Below are positions 46,612 through 59,552 of a stretch of DNA of 64,000 nucleotides, in pieces. Under the pieces are notes generated by a model. That model did no database searches, was not told the origin of the DNA, and worked only from the letters and a program-made list of their open reading frames with translations. The DNA is from Cocos nucifera (lineage: Eukaryota; Streptophyta; Magnoliopsida; Arecales; Arecaceae), in NCBI GenBank assembly GCA_006176705.1, contig QRFJ01000292.1:62001-126000 (forward strand). The letters run 5' to 3'. The translations under genes and the position numbers were made by a program. How positions within the stretch are numbered: position 1 is the first letter of the stretch; every line of letters starts with the position of its first letter.

Positions 46612-48890
46612 TGTTAGATATATGTGCCCTAAAGTCAAAATTGGCTGACACTTGTAATACACTTCTAGGGGCAAAATTAATAATTTTGACTAAAACAATA
46701 AAATGGATTATTGTTCTATCACATATGTGTATTTAGTGATCTATGATACATCCTTTGAGTTAATGATAATGATAATTCATATTTTAAGAGTTGAAAATTT
46801 AAGACATGAATAATCATTATTAACTCATAAAATGCTTCCAACCATAGGATCATCACGAGGATGGTGATTGATCTGGAAGGTTAGGTGTACAATCGCTTTT
46901 CTTTAGTAGATGAGTCTTGAGTCTACGATGTGGAGACACCAGAGCGAAGAGTACAGATACTCTGTTAGAGAATGAGGCACTGAGCGTGACACCCGAGTAG
47001 TCATTAGAAAGTCACCTTTCTCGTCAATGATTGACTCGATGCTGCAGTGGTGTGTCTTGATTTCTTTGACTGAGGTGCATTGCAGTTCACCTTGAGGGTG
47101 TTATAGTTTGACTACACCATAACTTGTCTCCTAGCCATACAGAATCCTAGGTGTACTGTTGGCTTATAGCATGTTCATTGTAAGAACTGGATCGCTATCA
47201 AGATGGAATCTATCACCTCGGTGGTAGAGAGCAGCCTATGATGATCATGAGAATCAAGTCCAGAAGCCATGGCCATGGCAGAGTGAAATAATAAAAGAGT
47301 TTTTTCTATTAGGTTTCACATTGGACATTGAATCGATGATTACATCATATGACAGAGACTAGGATTGAGATTCACCTAAACTCTAATCTGATCGAAGCTC
47401 AAGATAGAAGAACTTAATCACATAGGTAGTGCACCAAGAGGTTTCGCATTCAGCTCTGATGGGTTTGCCACCATATCTGCTAGGTGTCACTATGGATTTT
47501 TAAAGCAATTAGAATGATTAGATATCGATCATTCTAGCTATTCGAATTAGAAGAGTTCTGATTACATCGAAAGGAGTTTCATGATGTCATGATAGAGATC
47601 ATGACATATCCATTAACACAGAATGAACCTAACTGGATCGACACAAATAAGAATTTAATCTGTGATCATCAATTGAACTAATCCAGTTCAATTGATCTTG
47701 AATGAGATCAATTAGGTTCAAAAAAATCTGCTAGCACTCGATTGAACCTATATAGTTTTCTTTTACTATCATAAATAGTTATTCCTGACTGAGCAAAGGA
47801 GTTTGTGCTCAATCAGAGCCTTCATCTTGTCTAACTGAGCATGTCTCAGTCATTAAAGATTGTCTTATTTTGTAAGACAATACCTGCCATTTTTGGTCAC
47901 CTTACATTCCTCGTCCTTTATTTTGGTCAAAAGTTAATCTTGACTGGTCAAATGTTGACCATTGAAATACTTGACTTCGCCATTGTCATGCACCTATTGA
48001 GAGAACTGGTGGGGCCTATCCTCCTACAAACCTGGCAAGGAGAAGAGGGCGCACGCCACCCTTGGCAGTGTCCAAGCTGAGGCGCCAGGAGTCCCTGTTG
48101 ATAGGGACTCATCTTCTTTTTTGGATTTCCGATTAGAGTTCTCCTAAGAATCAAGTTTGACTGGTCTTAGGCACCTTCTAAGAGAGGAAATTCTAAGGAC
48201 TCTATTCCCTACATAGATTTAGAATCTGATTTTACAAAGAGTTGTGATTGATTGGGAAGAGAGGAGTTGGATCACAGATAGATCTATAAATATAGACCCT
48301 ACGCCAACTCAAATTGAATTGAGAAAAGAATTGAAAATTCCCATGCCCAAGGCCTGCCTCTCCCTCCTCCTCCATTGCCAAAGCATCTTCTCTCTCTCCT
48401 CTCAAACCCAAAAGTATTTTAGATTCTTGGTTGGTGCCATCTAGATGAGAGAAAGGCGACTGAAAGCTAGAAGGCTGCACTGCTGCTAAGGACAACTGCT
48501 GATCTTCGAAAGATATTTTGAAGATCCTTCATATCAGATCCAGATATGATTTGTAGAGACATGATAGAGAAGAAGAGAATTTCTAGATCCAATCCAAGTG
48601 GATACCGGTAGAGGCCAGGCACTTGCTGGCTAGATCCAGAATTCGCTAGCTTATAGGATCATCAATGGATAATAGGATTATCCTACATCAGATAAATTAA
48701 ATTTAATTTATTTTATATTATTTTTATATTAGATAATAAGATTAGTTTAAATAATCTGATATTTTAGGATAATGAAAATTTAATTAGATTCTATTATTGC
48801 GATTAAGAATCTAAGAAAATGTCGCAGAAAATATATCTCTAATGTCGATCACTACACCTGATACGACTAAGAAATTTAGGATTATCTTCA
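46612..48890 (+). repeat. Element B 5' LTR, inverted copy
   Basis: tgttagatatatgtgccc to gattatcttca, 2279 bp, matching 26617-28903 reverse-complemented but with many small insertions and deletions. TATA-like tataaata at 48285-48292. A degraded PBS (atcggattcagagccaagg) follows at 48891. Confidence 0.85.
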
Positions 48891-50790
48891 ATCGGATTCA
48901 GAGCCAAGGTTTCTACATTAAGTATTAGATCTGATTTTAAATTTACTTCTAATAAAAAAATAAGTGATTTCATATGTCACATAAGATGTGATCAAGACTA
49001 AAATCAAAAAATAAAATTAAATAATTTGATCTAAGATTAGAAAATATAGCATGACTAGTTCTAAAATAGAATAAGTTTCTATAGAATAGTCTTGCATATT
49101 TTCAATTTAATCCAATTAAATTATATTATAGATCTCTTTATTTACTATTTTTTTAATATTATTATTATTATAATAAATTCTAAAAATAGTTATAAAATTC
49201 TTTATTTAAAACATCAATATGAGATATGATTGATACATGTCTAGACTATTGTAGAATAGTTTCTAACATAGTTATCTAGATTTAGAGTTTAATTTTGATA
49301 AGATCATGTAAATCTAATTTTTTAGAATTATATAATTTAGAACTAAAAATATGCATATTCCAATACAATGAGATGTTATGCAAAATATGCCATGATTAGA
49401 TCTAATTTGTATAATGAGATATTATTGATATAGATCTAAAATTATTTATTAGTATTACTGTTCCTGATTAGGCGTTCCTCTTAGCCGTCCGATCATAAGA
49501 ATGAAGAGAATTTAAAGGCCCTCTCCTTCCACCTCCGATGGGGTTTTCTTCAATGACGTGTAGGGGTCTGCGCGTTTGTCCTTAATCAAAAAAAATTCAA
49601 AACATACTTTTTGCGCAAAACCTTGGATCCTAAAAACCCTAGGATTTATTGTGCATATTTATTTATGAAACCCTACTTAATTAAGAAATTAAAGATTATA
49701 GAATATAATTAGATCTAAAATTGAGAATTTCAGATCTAAATATATCATAATACTGGAGTTCGGGCTTGGGTAGCTCAATTAGGTCTAAAGCAGTTGATCA
49801 AACCGAAATCAGAGTTGGTTAGATGGGTTCTACAATGTCTTAAATTGACCGCGCCTAATAGGATAAAGTCTGGGTCAAGATCGAGTCACGATCCAAGTAA
49901 GACCTAATTAGGCTCAGAGGTTAGAGAATCTGGATTGTAGGCTAATTCAATTGATTTTTGGCTCAATAATTGGTGTCCTAAGATTAAGTTTGCACATACG
50001 ACCGACTGATTTTTAATTTGAAGCTACTCGATCTGAATGCTTTCTTGTACGAGTTAATGACATATTCCTATCCACCGATCTCACTTTATCTGGCCCATAA
50101 ACTGTTTGACACCAGTTCTGATCTGACGAGGTGGTCAATAATCCGAGCTAACCCATGCCACTAGGTTAGTCATAATTGTTATGACTTATGACAAGCTGTT
50201 TAATGAGAGCCTGAATCAATTCTTCTAAGAAAAGATTAAAGTCTGAGATCTTCCACCATTGTAGATGTGGTGGGCTCTTTTCGAGGTTGATTGTTTCCTC
50301 GATTGGTTATAGTGGGCTCAGTTGCACTGGAAGATTGAACCATATCTATTAGGCATTGGTTGTATGGTGTGAGGATAAGTTGGGCTCAATAATTTGATAC
50401 GGGAGAGACTCAATTAAAAATCTTAGTCTTGTGCAAATGGTGGATCTGACTTTAACTAAGAAGTGGATCAATATTTTATATTGGTGAGATTCATGATTAG
50501 AAGACCAAGTTTGGGTGCACCATGATCTAGAGAATCATTGAACAAGAGTTGTTCACCTCATTGGCTAACCATCACCCAATAACTGTTAAGTGAAGGTGAT
50601 GAGTCAGTTGGTTGAGACCGCCACCAACCACTATGAAATCATTAATCATGAAGATTTTCGACATCTCTATAGAGAGAGTGTAGGGATCTGAAAAAAATAC
50701 ATGAAAGCTAATTTTGTTTAAAAATAAAATTTCTAATAAATTGGTCAAGTCATAATTACAGTATCTAATTAGAATCTTTGACTCTCTATA
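48891..50790 (+). other. Element B leader (inverted copy)
   Basis: 1.9 kb PBS-to-gag leader, homologous to 23931-25924 of element A and, at its end, to 63821-64000. No ORF of note. Confidence 0.7.
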
Positions 50791-52300
50791 GAAAATATAT
50801 CTGCGTTCAACCCATTAGCACGTATCCTGGACACATATAGACTGACCAGATCCAATTATAAAGATTGACTCAGGAACTACAAAATCGTTTTGGATTCCAA
50901 GAAGTTAACTCATGTATTGGATCAGGATCCTCCCACCTTTCAGTCGTCCATCACCTGAACAATAGAGCGTCTCTGAAAAAATGGATAGACAAAAGATAAT
51001 AAGGCCAAATATTTACATGTTGGGCTCAATTGTCTTGATAAAGCTCCAGCACCAACATTGAAGATAATCGGACTGCTGCACCAAATGTTGGCTCACCTAC
51101 AGGAGATATTTGCGTGAACAGAGTCACGCAGGCAAGTATCAAGTCACAAAAATGAACTTTTAAGGCTAAGATGCATGAATAGACAGTCAGTCCAAGATCA
51201 CTATCTGATAAATGATCAAGGACATGGAAGAGCTTGAGAAGCTCGGTTGTGAAGTTAGACTTGGATCTACAGAAATGATATTATTCTGCAATCCTGACTG
51301 ATGCATATGGGCAATTCCATCATGAATTTCCACATGCAAAACTTCAAAATTCCTCTGGCCGATTAATGGAATATGCTGGTCACCGGCTTAAGTTCTCTAT
51401 GAAAGGTTCTATAAGGCTCAATTCTTGCTATGGAAGGACTTCTTCCAAAAAGAAAGTTTTTATGGAAAGAAAAAAAGTCTGTGAAAAGGCAGAAGGTGGA
51501 AGGAGGAAAGAAAAAGCAAGGCAGAGCCGAAGATGAAGTCGCTGCCAAAAGAAAGTATTTTCATTGCTAATAGCGACGGTCCACTAGAAGCGGAACTGGC
51601 CCTACTTACCTGGCACCCTGAATAACAGAAGAGAAGGGTATTCTGAAGGTATGGCTCGTTATTGAGTCTAACCTTACGATTTCTCTGGCATCCAGTTTGA
51701 ATGCTTGATCTAGTTTAGTCTCATCTGTACACTTCCATGTAGGATTTTAGCAGGATAGCAGAAGGCTGAGGGATGTGAGACATGATCCTACGCATCGGTA
51801 ATAGAGCAAAGAGTTGCCGTAGTGGCGATGGAAACATACCCTCTTTGATTACCATCTGGTTTATACTTAGGTTTTGAAACGACTGTTATTATGTGCCTGC
51901 AGCTTTAGTTAAAATTTGTTCTGTTTCATACTTAGCCACTAGAAGGGCTAATGTGATTACCTTCTTTAAGGTCATTGTATCATCTTTATTGAAAGAAATA
52001 AAATTGCAATAATTTCTTATTAACAGTTCTTTATCAGCTATATATTGATGTTACTTGTTCTAACTATCGAGCAAAACGTTGGAATGCCAAATGACCTAGG
52101 GATAGTCCAAACGATTAGATATCTTGGGCACCTGAGATTCAGGTCAATATAGCAGAAGATAAGGATCAACAAATTGGAGAAAAATGGGCTTATTGAGTCC
52201 ATTGACTTCTGAGTCATATCTAACTTAGAATCTTGTCTCCAAAGCAAAATGACCAAACTCCCTTTTGTAAGGACATGGGGGAGGGCCACAGAATCTCCTT
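50791..52300 (+). pseudogene. Element B gag, knuckle and protease, frameshifted copy
   Basis: Collinear with the reverse complement of 63820-62400 but closed by frameshifts. The start codon region reads gaaaatatatctgcg, ATG changed to ATA. Lys-rich segment near 51440-51530, knuckle text near 51560-51600. Protease and pre-integrase parts are readable only piecewise. The density of single-base indels compared with 62208-63452 suggests sequencing error as much as decay. Confidence 0.75.
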
Positions 52301-53328
52301 AACTGGTACATATTGATGTATGCGGCCCATTTGATGTGTCAGCTAGAGGTAATTTTGTCTACTTCATTATCTTTACCGATGATCTATCTAGGTATGGGTA
52401 TGTGTATCTTATGAGACACAAGTCTGAAACTTTTGAAAAGTTCAAAAAATTCAGACATGAAGTAGAAAAACAAATTGAAAAACCCATTAAGGTTCTTCGA
52501 TCAGATCGAGGAGGTGAATACCTTAGCCGAGAATTCCTAGACTATCTCAAGGAAAATAGCATAGTCTCTCAATGGACTCCATTAGGAACATCTCAACTCA
52601 ACAGAATTTCAGAATGGAGAAATCGAACCCTATTAGATATGGTCCGATCCACGATGAGCTTCATAGGCCTTCTTGATTATCTTTGGGGACACTCATTGTT
52701 AACTTTAATTTATCTACTGAATAGGGTTTCCTCTAAGATCATTCCTACGACACCGTATGAGATATGGCACGGTAAGAAACCAAGTCTGAGTCATCTTAGA
52801 ATTTGGGGTTGTCCGACTCATGTCAAAAGATAATAAGCGGACAAGTTAGAGTTTAGGCCCTTCAAAGCTCGATTTATAGGATATCTTAAAGAGCCATTAG
52901 GATACTATTTCTACATTCCAGAAGACCATAATATGATTGTGAGTCGACATACCATCTTTTTTGAAAAATAGTTTATTCAAGATAGCAGCATTGGAAAGCA
53001 GATTAAGCTTGATGAGAAAGTCTCACAAGTACAACGAGCTAAGGACCAATTGGAACCAAATCAGGTTGAGCCAACAAGAACACTACCTCCTCCACCTTAT
53101 AGATCGAAAAGAATTTTCCATCTTTCTAAAAGATACTTAGGTAATATTTCAGAGAAAGTAGAAAAAATGTTCTTCGTAGGTAATAGTGCTCATGGTGATG
53201 ATCCCAAAACCTACAATAAGGCGATATCAGATATCGACTCCGAGAAATGGCTAGAGGTAATGTAGTCAGAAATTGACTCGATGCACTCAAACTAAGTCTG
53301 GACCTTGGTAGATCCACCAGAAGGTATA
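52301..53328 (+). pseudogene. Element B integrase to RT start, frameshifted copy
   Basis: 52336-52833 is open for 165 codons: FIIFTDDLSRYGYVYLMRH, VLRSDRGGEYLSREF (second Asp), ISEWRNRTLLDMV (Glu) and TTPYEIWHGKKPSLSHL. 53050-53265 covers the IN-RT linker (HGDDPKTYNKAISDIDSE). It ends in the RT N-terminus at EGIVP, where the LARD interrupts (TSD gtacc 53329-53333). Confidence 0.82.
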
Positions 53329-53333
53329 GTACC

Positions 53334-54593
53334 TGTTGGTGCAGAAATCCGTCGCCGCCGGAGGTCGCCGCAATCGAGGCCGCTGGGCGCCGCCAGGGAC
53401 CTGCAAAACGAAGTCCCGTCCAGAACCGGTGGGGTGGTGGCTCCGGCAGGACCCTCCGACGGTCAAGTTAGTTTTCGGCCAACAGTAATGGAGTGCTCGG
53501 AATGAGTTTCGGAGCTTAGAGATGTGGAGGAGAGCTTAGAGAGTCGAGAGTTCAGAGAGCTTAGCCTTAGTATGTCGGGAGGGGTCCTTTTATAGCGGAG
53601 CTTAGTTGATGGTGACGGCTGTGCCGTCTGGCAGAGAGTCGTCGGGCAGCATGAAGTTTGGTACGGAGAGGAAGGTCGTCGTCCGGTTGATCGTGGGAGC
53701 CATACCGGCGAGTCGTGGCCGCATGGAGTCCGGTAGATCGTGGGAGCCATACCGGCGAACCGTGGGCCGCATGGAGTCCGGTAACGGAGAGGAAGGCATC
53801 GTCCGGTAGATCGTGGGAGTCATACTGGCGAGTCGTCCGCGCATGGAGTCCGGTACGGAGAGGAAGGCGCCGTCCGGTCTTGCTGCAGGCACAGTTCGTC
53901 CATGGAGTTCGGACTTGCAACAGAGTTCGGCCGAGGGGGAAGCTGGGGAGTTCATCTGGCTGAAGGGTCGGCCATCTGTAGAGTTCGACCGGGGACGGTT
54001 GCCGAGGAGTCGACCGCTGAGAGGCCCGAAGAAGCTCGGCTGGCCAGTTGAAGGACTTCGGTTGCTAGTTGGTTCGGCAGGGCTCGCTGAGGAGTTCGGT
54101 CGCCTAGGGTCGGTCCAAGGGGTTCGGCCACTTGGGCTCGCCTGAAGTCGTCGAGGAGTTCGGCCGTGGGGTCCGAATGGGTTCGGGCTTGTAGGAGAGT
54201 TCGGCTGAAGGGAAAACCCGGGAGAGCTCGGAATGGCCGAACAGGCGTCTGGAGGAGTCCGTCTCCCGAAGAAGTCCAGCCGCTTGGAGTCCAAGGAGCT
54301 CGGCCGTCAGGAAGTTCGGCCGACGGTGGGAGTTCGTCCTCTAGGCAGTTCGGCCCGGACCTTGGTGCAGGGGAGTTCGGCCTCTAGGCAGTTCGGCCCG
54401 GAACCTTGCGCAGGGGAGTTCGGCCTCTAGGCAGTTCGGCCCGGACCTTGGTGCAGGAGAGTTCGCCTCTAGGCAGTTCGGCCGTGTTAGGGGCTCGGCC
54501 TGGCGCCTGGCGCTGAAGCTCTTCAGCGGCTACTGGTTACATTGGGCTGAGCGTCGGGCCGGGCTTCGGCAGGAGCGGGATTTATCCCCAACA
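53334..54593 (-). repeat. LARD 3' LTR, inverted copy
   Basis: 1260 bp, reverse complement of the LTR at 30363-31622, starting tgttggtgcag and ending tccccaaca on the plus strand. It inserted at the same position of element B as the LARD at 30363/61310 (flank gtagatccacc...gtacc). Followed by the G-rich polypurine tract (complement of 54594-54606). Confidence 0.88.
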
Positions 54594-56331
54594 GTAGCCC
54601 CCCCACTCCGAGTTCAAAAATGAAGAAGGGAGTACCAAAACAGGCGACTGCCGAAGTCTTCTTCCAGGCTCCGCATTTATTGCATCTGAAGCTCGGGGAG
54701 GTCTCATCTCCAGCCAAGATTGACGCTGAAGTTGAGGCTGAGGCTTGGGAGACTCATCTTCAGTCATGTTTGGAGTTTGAAATGGAACTCGTTTCCGGCT
54801 AAAGTCGATGAAGCTGATGTTGAAGCGAAAGTAAGACTCGCCTCTTCGGTCGAGGTCGGATTTGAGCTCCTCGGGGGCGACATTATCTTCGTCATGTTGA
54901 AGTCGACTCGAGGGAGACCTCCTATCTTGCAGCCGAGGTTGAAGTGCGCACTCGGGGGAGATCTTATCTTCTACGGCCGAGCTTCCCTCGGGGGAGATCT
55001 TACCTCCTGCAGCCGAAGTGAAGTGCGCACTCGGGGAGATCTTATCTCCTGCAGCCGAGCTTCCCTCGGGGAGATCTTATCTCCTTGCGGCCGAGGTTGG
55101 TGCTTGCGTTAGGATGAGGTTCTCCTCCTGTTCCTAACGAGATTGTTCCGGTCGCTCGGGAGAGATCTTATCTCTGGCTGAACTTATTGTTCGGGAGAGA
55201 TCTTATCTCTGGCCGAACTTGCCTTCGGGAGAGATCTTATCTCTGGCCGAGGTTGCGGTTCGGGAGAGATCTTATCTCTGGCCGACCTTGTTGTTCGCGA
55301 GAGATCTTATCTCTGGCCGAACTTGTTGTTCGGAAGAGATCTTATCTCTGGCCGAACTTGTTGTTCGGGAGAGATCTTATCTCTGGCCGAACTTTGCCCT
55401 CGGGAGAGATCTTATCTCTGGCCGAGGTTGCGGTTCGGGAGAGATCTTATCTCTGGCCGACCTTGTTGTTCGCGAGAGATTCTTATCTCTGGCCGAACTT
55501 ATTGTTCGGGAGAGATCTTATCTCTAGCCGAACTTTTGCCCTCGGAGAGATCTTATCTCTGGCCGAGGTTGCGGTTCGGAGAGATCTTATCTCTGGCCGA
55601 CCTTGTTGTTCGCGAGAGATCTTATCTCTGGCCGAACTTGTTGTTCGGGAGAGATCTTATCTCTGGTCGAACTTTGCCCTCGGGAGAGATCTTATCTCTG
55701 GCCGAGGTTGCGGTTCGGGAGAGATCTTATCTCTGGCCGAACTTTACCCTCGGGAGAGATCTTATCTCTGGCCGGAGGTTGCGGTTCAGGAGAGATCTTA
55801 TCTCTAGCCGACCTGTTGTTCGCGAGAGATCTTATCTCTGGCCGAACTTGTTGTTCGGAGAGAGATCTTATCTCTGGCCGAATTTGTTGTTCGGGAGAGA
55901 TCTTATCTCTGGCCGAACTTTGCCCTCGGGAAGAGATCTTATCTCTGGCCGAGGTTTGCGGTTCGGGAGAGATCTTATCTCTGGCCGACCTTGTTGTTCG
56001 GGAGAGATCTTATCTCTGGCCGAACTTTGTTGTTCGCAGAGAGATCTTATCTCTGGCCGAACTTGTTGTTCGGGAGAGATCTTATCTCTGGCTGAACTTT
56101 GCCCTCGGGAGAGATACTTATCTCTGGCCGAGGTTGCGGTTCGGGAGAGATCTTATTCTGGCCGAGGTTGATGTGCACGCTCGGGGGAGATCTTATCTCC
56201 TGCGGCCGAGCTTCTCTCGGGGGAGATCTTATCTCCTGCGGCCGAGGTGCGCGCTCGGGGGAGATCTTATCTCCTGCGGCCGAGCTTGTTGCTCGCGTTA
56301 GGATGAGAGTTCTCCTCCTGTTCCAACGCGA
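54594..56331 (-). mobile_element. LARD internal 3' half, inverted copy
   Basis: Reverse complement of about 58437-60086: a 3' spacer, GC-rich flanking repeats and the 35-bp tandem array. It ends at ttccaacgcgac, which continues the sequence lost at the N gap (cagtcaataatc then gtcgcg). No coding domain. Confidence 0.8.
55158..56171. repeat. 35-bp tandem array with palindromic core (inverted copy)
   Basis: About 28 units of a 35-bp sequence: the near-perfect palindrome gagagatcttatctct, then ggccga and a variable 14-base tail. Tails fall into four main types (ending ttgttcgg, gccctcgg, gcggttcgg, ttgttcgc) that recur in a fixed order, giving a higher-order period of about 140 bp. Long ORFs through it (to 282 aa) are repeats of the unit, not proteins. 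Flanked by a longer variant, gggggagatcttatctcctgc, at 54940-55090 and 56180-56290. Confidence 0.9.
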
Positions 56332-58599
56332 CCACGGCCGAACTCCTTCGGACCGACTCCAGGCGGCCGAGCTTCAACGAAATCCTCTTAGCGGCCGAAC
56401 TCCTCAGCGAGCCCTGGCCGAACCAACTAGCAACCGAAGTCCTTCAACTGGCCCCAGCCGAGCTTCTTCGGGCCTCTCAGCGATCGAACTCCTCGGCAAT
56501 CATCCCTCGGCCGAACTCTACAGATGGCCGACCCTTCAGCCAGCCGAACTCCCCCAGCCTTTCCTTCTGTCGGACTCTCCTTAGAGATGAATTATCGCCA
56601 TCAGCGGCAGGCGACGAAACCAGACGACATGGCTACCACCTCTGGCAACGCCACTTCCTGACGACGCCTTCCTCTCCGTACCGAACTTCATGCGGCCCAC
56701 GACTTGTCAGTATGGCCATCACCGACTGCCTGACGACGCCATCCTCTCCGTACCGGACTCCTGCGGCCCATCGCCGGTATGGCCCACGGACTCTGCGGCC
56801 CACGCGCGGTATGGCTCCCACGATCTACCGCGACGCCTTCCTCTCCGTACCAAACTCCATACTGCCCGACGACTCTCTGCTAGACGCACAGCCGTCACCA
56901 TCAACTAAGCTCCGCTATAAAAGACCCCTCCGACATACTAGGCTAAGCTCTCTGAACTCTCGACTCTCTAAGCTCTCCTCCACATCTCTAAGCTCCGGAA
57001 CTCATTCCGAGCACTCCATTACTGTTGGCCGAAAACTACTTGACCGTCGGAGGGTCCTGCGGAGCCACCACCCCATCGGTTCCGGACGGACTTCATTTTG
57101 CAGGTCCCCGGCGCCCAGCGGCTCGATTGCGGCGACCTCCGGCGGCGACGGATTTCTGCACCAACAGATTGGCGCTGAAGAAGGATGAACCTTCGAGGTT
57201 CCCTTGTTCTTAAAGGAGTGCTCGGGCGATTTTCCGCCCCTGCTCCGGATCTCTCTTCTCCCTCTTCAGATTTCCTTCTCTGGAAAGAGGAAATGCCCCC
57301 CAGAAGGGCTTCGACGCGGCGCTCGACGGCTTCCACGGCTCGATCCCTCCGAGTCCGTCTGTCCCTGCTCCGGCCCCAGCTGCCTCGATTGCGGCGACCT
57401 CCGTGGCGATGATTTCTGCACCAACAGATTGGCTCTAGAAGGAGGCCTGAACCTTCGAGGTTCCCTTGTTCTTAAAGGAGTGTCGGCGACGATTTTCCGC
57501 CCTGCTCCGGATCTCTCTTCTCCTCTTCAGAATTCCTTCTCTGAAAGAGGAAATGCCCCCAGAAGGGCTTCGCGCGGCACTCGACGGTTCGCGGCTCGAT
57601 CCCTCCGAGTCCGTCTGTCCCTGCTCCGGCCCGGCGCCTGGTTCCACTGAACCCAGGTGGATGTGAAGCAGTTCGGCCTGCTTGACCGACAGATCCGTGG
57701 CCGTGGCCTCACGGAGCGTTGCACGCTTTACAGCAGCCCGGTAGCGACTCCACCAGCAAGCCCGCCATGAGGCGTGAGAAATCAGCCTTAAGAAGAGCCC
57801 AACGCCCGAAGAGAGAAACAGAGAGCAGAAGTTCCCCGCCGAAGCGGAAAGAAGTCGGCTCGAGAAAAGCCGGGCTCCCCCCAAAGTCGGCATCAAGTAA
57901 TGAGATCGGTGAAAGCCGAACTCCTCAACTCAACCTCCAAATAAAGTTCGGCGCCGCAAGGACGGAACGAAGCCCCCTCCCAGAAGGTTCCGCAACTACG
58001 ACCCGCTCCTCTAACTCGAATTCTCGGCAAAGTTAAGAGCCAACCGCCAAGACCTGAAGGACTAGGCCTCTCCAAACATGCGCGATCAAGGAGAAGATCG
58101 GCTATAGGCACTCCGTAACCGAAAAGATAAGAAGATTGGCCGCCCGCGGCGTCATCAACGCCACCCCGGGGAGGAGCTAGGAGCTACTACATGGTGATTG
58201 TCATCCCAGCGACAAGTCAAGAGAAGCATGGTCCAAATTATGAAGGCCGGCATGAGATAGAGGAGGTCGTCTGGACGGGACTTTGCTGCTCGAGGAGCTC
58301 CGAGGAACAACGCCCGTCGACCCCTCAAACGAGAGCGCGCTGTCCACTGATTTCCCTTCGGTAAAATTCTCCCCTGCATAATATTATTTCTGGATGCGAA
58401 AACTATGCGATGACAGGAGAGCAGCAGTCAATAATCGTCGCGTAGGAACAGGAGGAGAACCTCGTCCTAACGCGAGCAACAAGCTCGGCCGCAGGAGATA
58501 AGATCTCCCCGAGCGCGCACCTCGGCCGCAGGAGATAAGATCTCCCCCGAGAGAAGCTGGCCGCAGGAGATAAGATCTCCCCCGAGCGTGCACATCAAC

Positions 58600-59552
58600 C
58601 TCGGCCAGAGATAAGATCTCTCCCGAACCGCAACCTCGGCCAGAGATAAGATCTCTCCCGAGGGCAAAGTTCAGCCAAGATAAGATCTCTCCCGAACAAC
58701 AAGTTCGGCCAGAGAAGATCTCTCCGAACAACAAGTTCGCCAGAGATAAGATCTCTCCCGAACAACAAGGTCGGCCAGAGATAGATCTCTCCCGAACCGC
58801 AACTCGGCAGAGATAAGATCTCCCCGAGGGCAAAGTTCGGCCAGAGAAGATCTCTCCCGAACAACAAATTCGGCCAGAGAAGATCTCTCCCGAACAACAA
58901 GTTCGGCCAGAGATAAGATCTCCCGAACAACAGGTCGGCCAGAGATAAGATCTCTCCCGAACCGCAACCTCGGCCAGAGATAAGATCTCTCCCGAGGGTA
59001 AAGTTGGCCAGAGATAAGATCTCTCCCGAACCGCAACTCGGCCAGAGATAAGATCTCTCCCGAGGGCAAGTTCGCAGAGATAAGATCTCTCCCGAAGTTC
59101 GGCCAGAGATAATCTCGCGCAAGAGAGATAAGATCTCTCCCGAACCGCAACCTCGGCCAGAGATAAGATCTCCCGAGGGCAAAGTTCGGCAGAGATAAGA
59201 TCTCTCCCGAACAACAAGTTCGGCCAGAGATAAGATCTCTCGCGAACAACAAGGTCGGCCAGAGATAAGATCTCTCCCGAACCGCAACCGGCCAGAGATA
59301 AGATCTCTCCCGAGGGCAAAGTTCGGCCAGAGATAAGATCTCTCCCGAACAACAAGTTCGGCCAGAGATAAGATCTCTTCCGAACGGCAAGTTCGCCAGA
59401 GATAAGATCTCCCGAACACAAGTCGGCCAGAGATAAGATCTCTCCCACCGCAACCTCGGCCAGAATAGATCTCTCCCGAAGGCAAGTTCGGCCAGAGATA
59501 AGATCTCTCCCGAACAACAAGTTCGGCCAGAGATAGATCTCTCCCGAGCGAC
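58600..59552. repeat. 35-bp tandem array with palindromic core (direct copy)
   Basis: Reverse complement of the array at 55158-56171, with the same unit (agagataagatctctc core) and tail types, but with many missing bases. ORFs of 311-378 aa across it are artefacts of a unit that lacks stops in several frames. Confidence 0.88.

Noticed and set aside
55158..56171. CRISPR-like array
   Set aside because: Units are contiguous, tails are recurring variants and not unique spacers, and the context is a plant LTR element.
55187..56301. ORFs of 206-282 aa on the plus strand
   Set aside because: Same tandem array, opposite orientation. Overlapping frames give equally long ORFs, so length is meaningless here.
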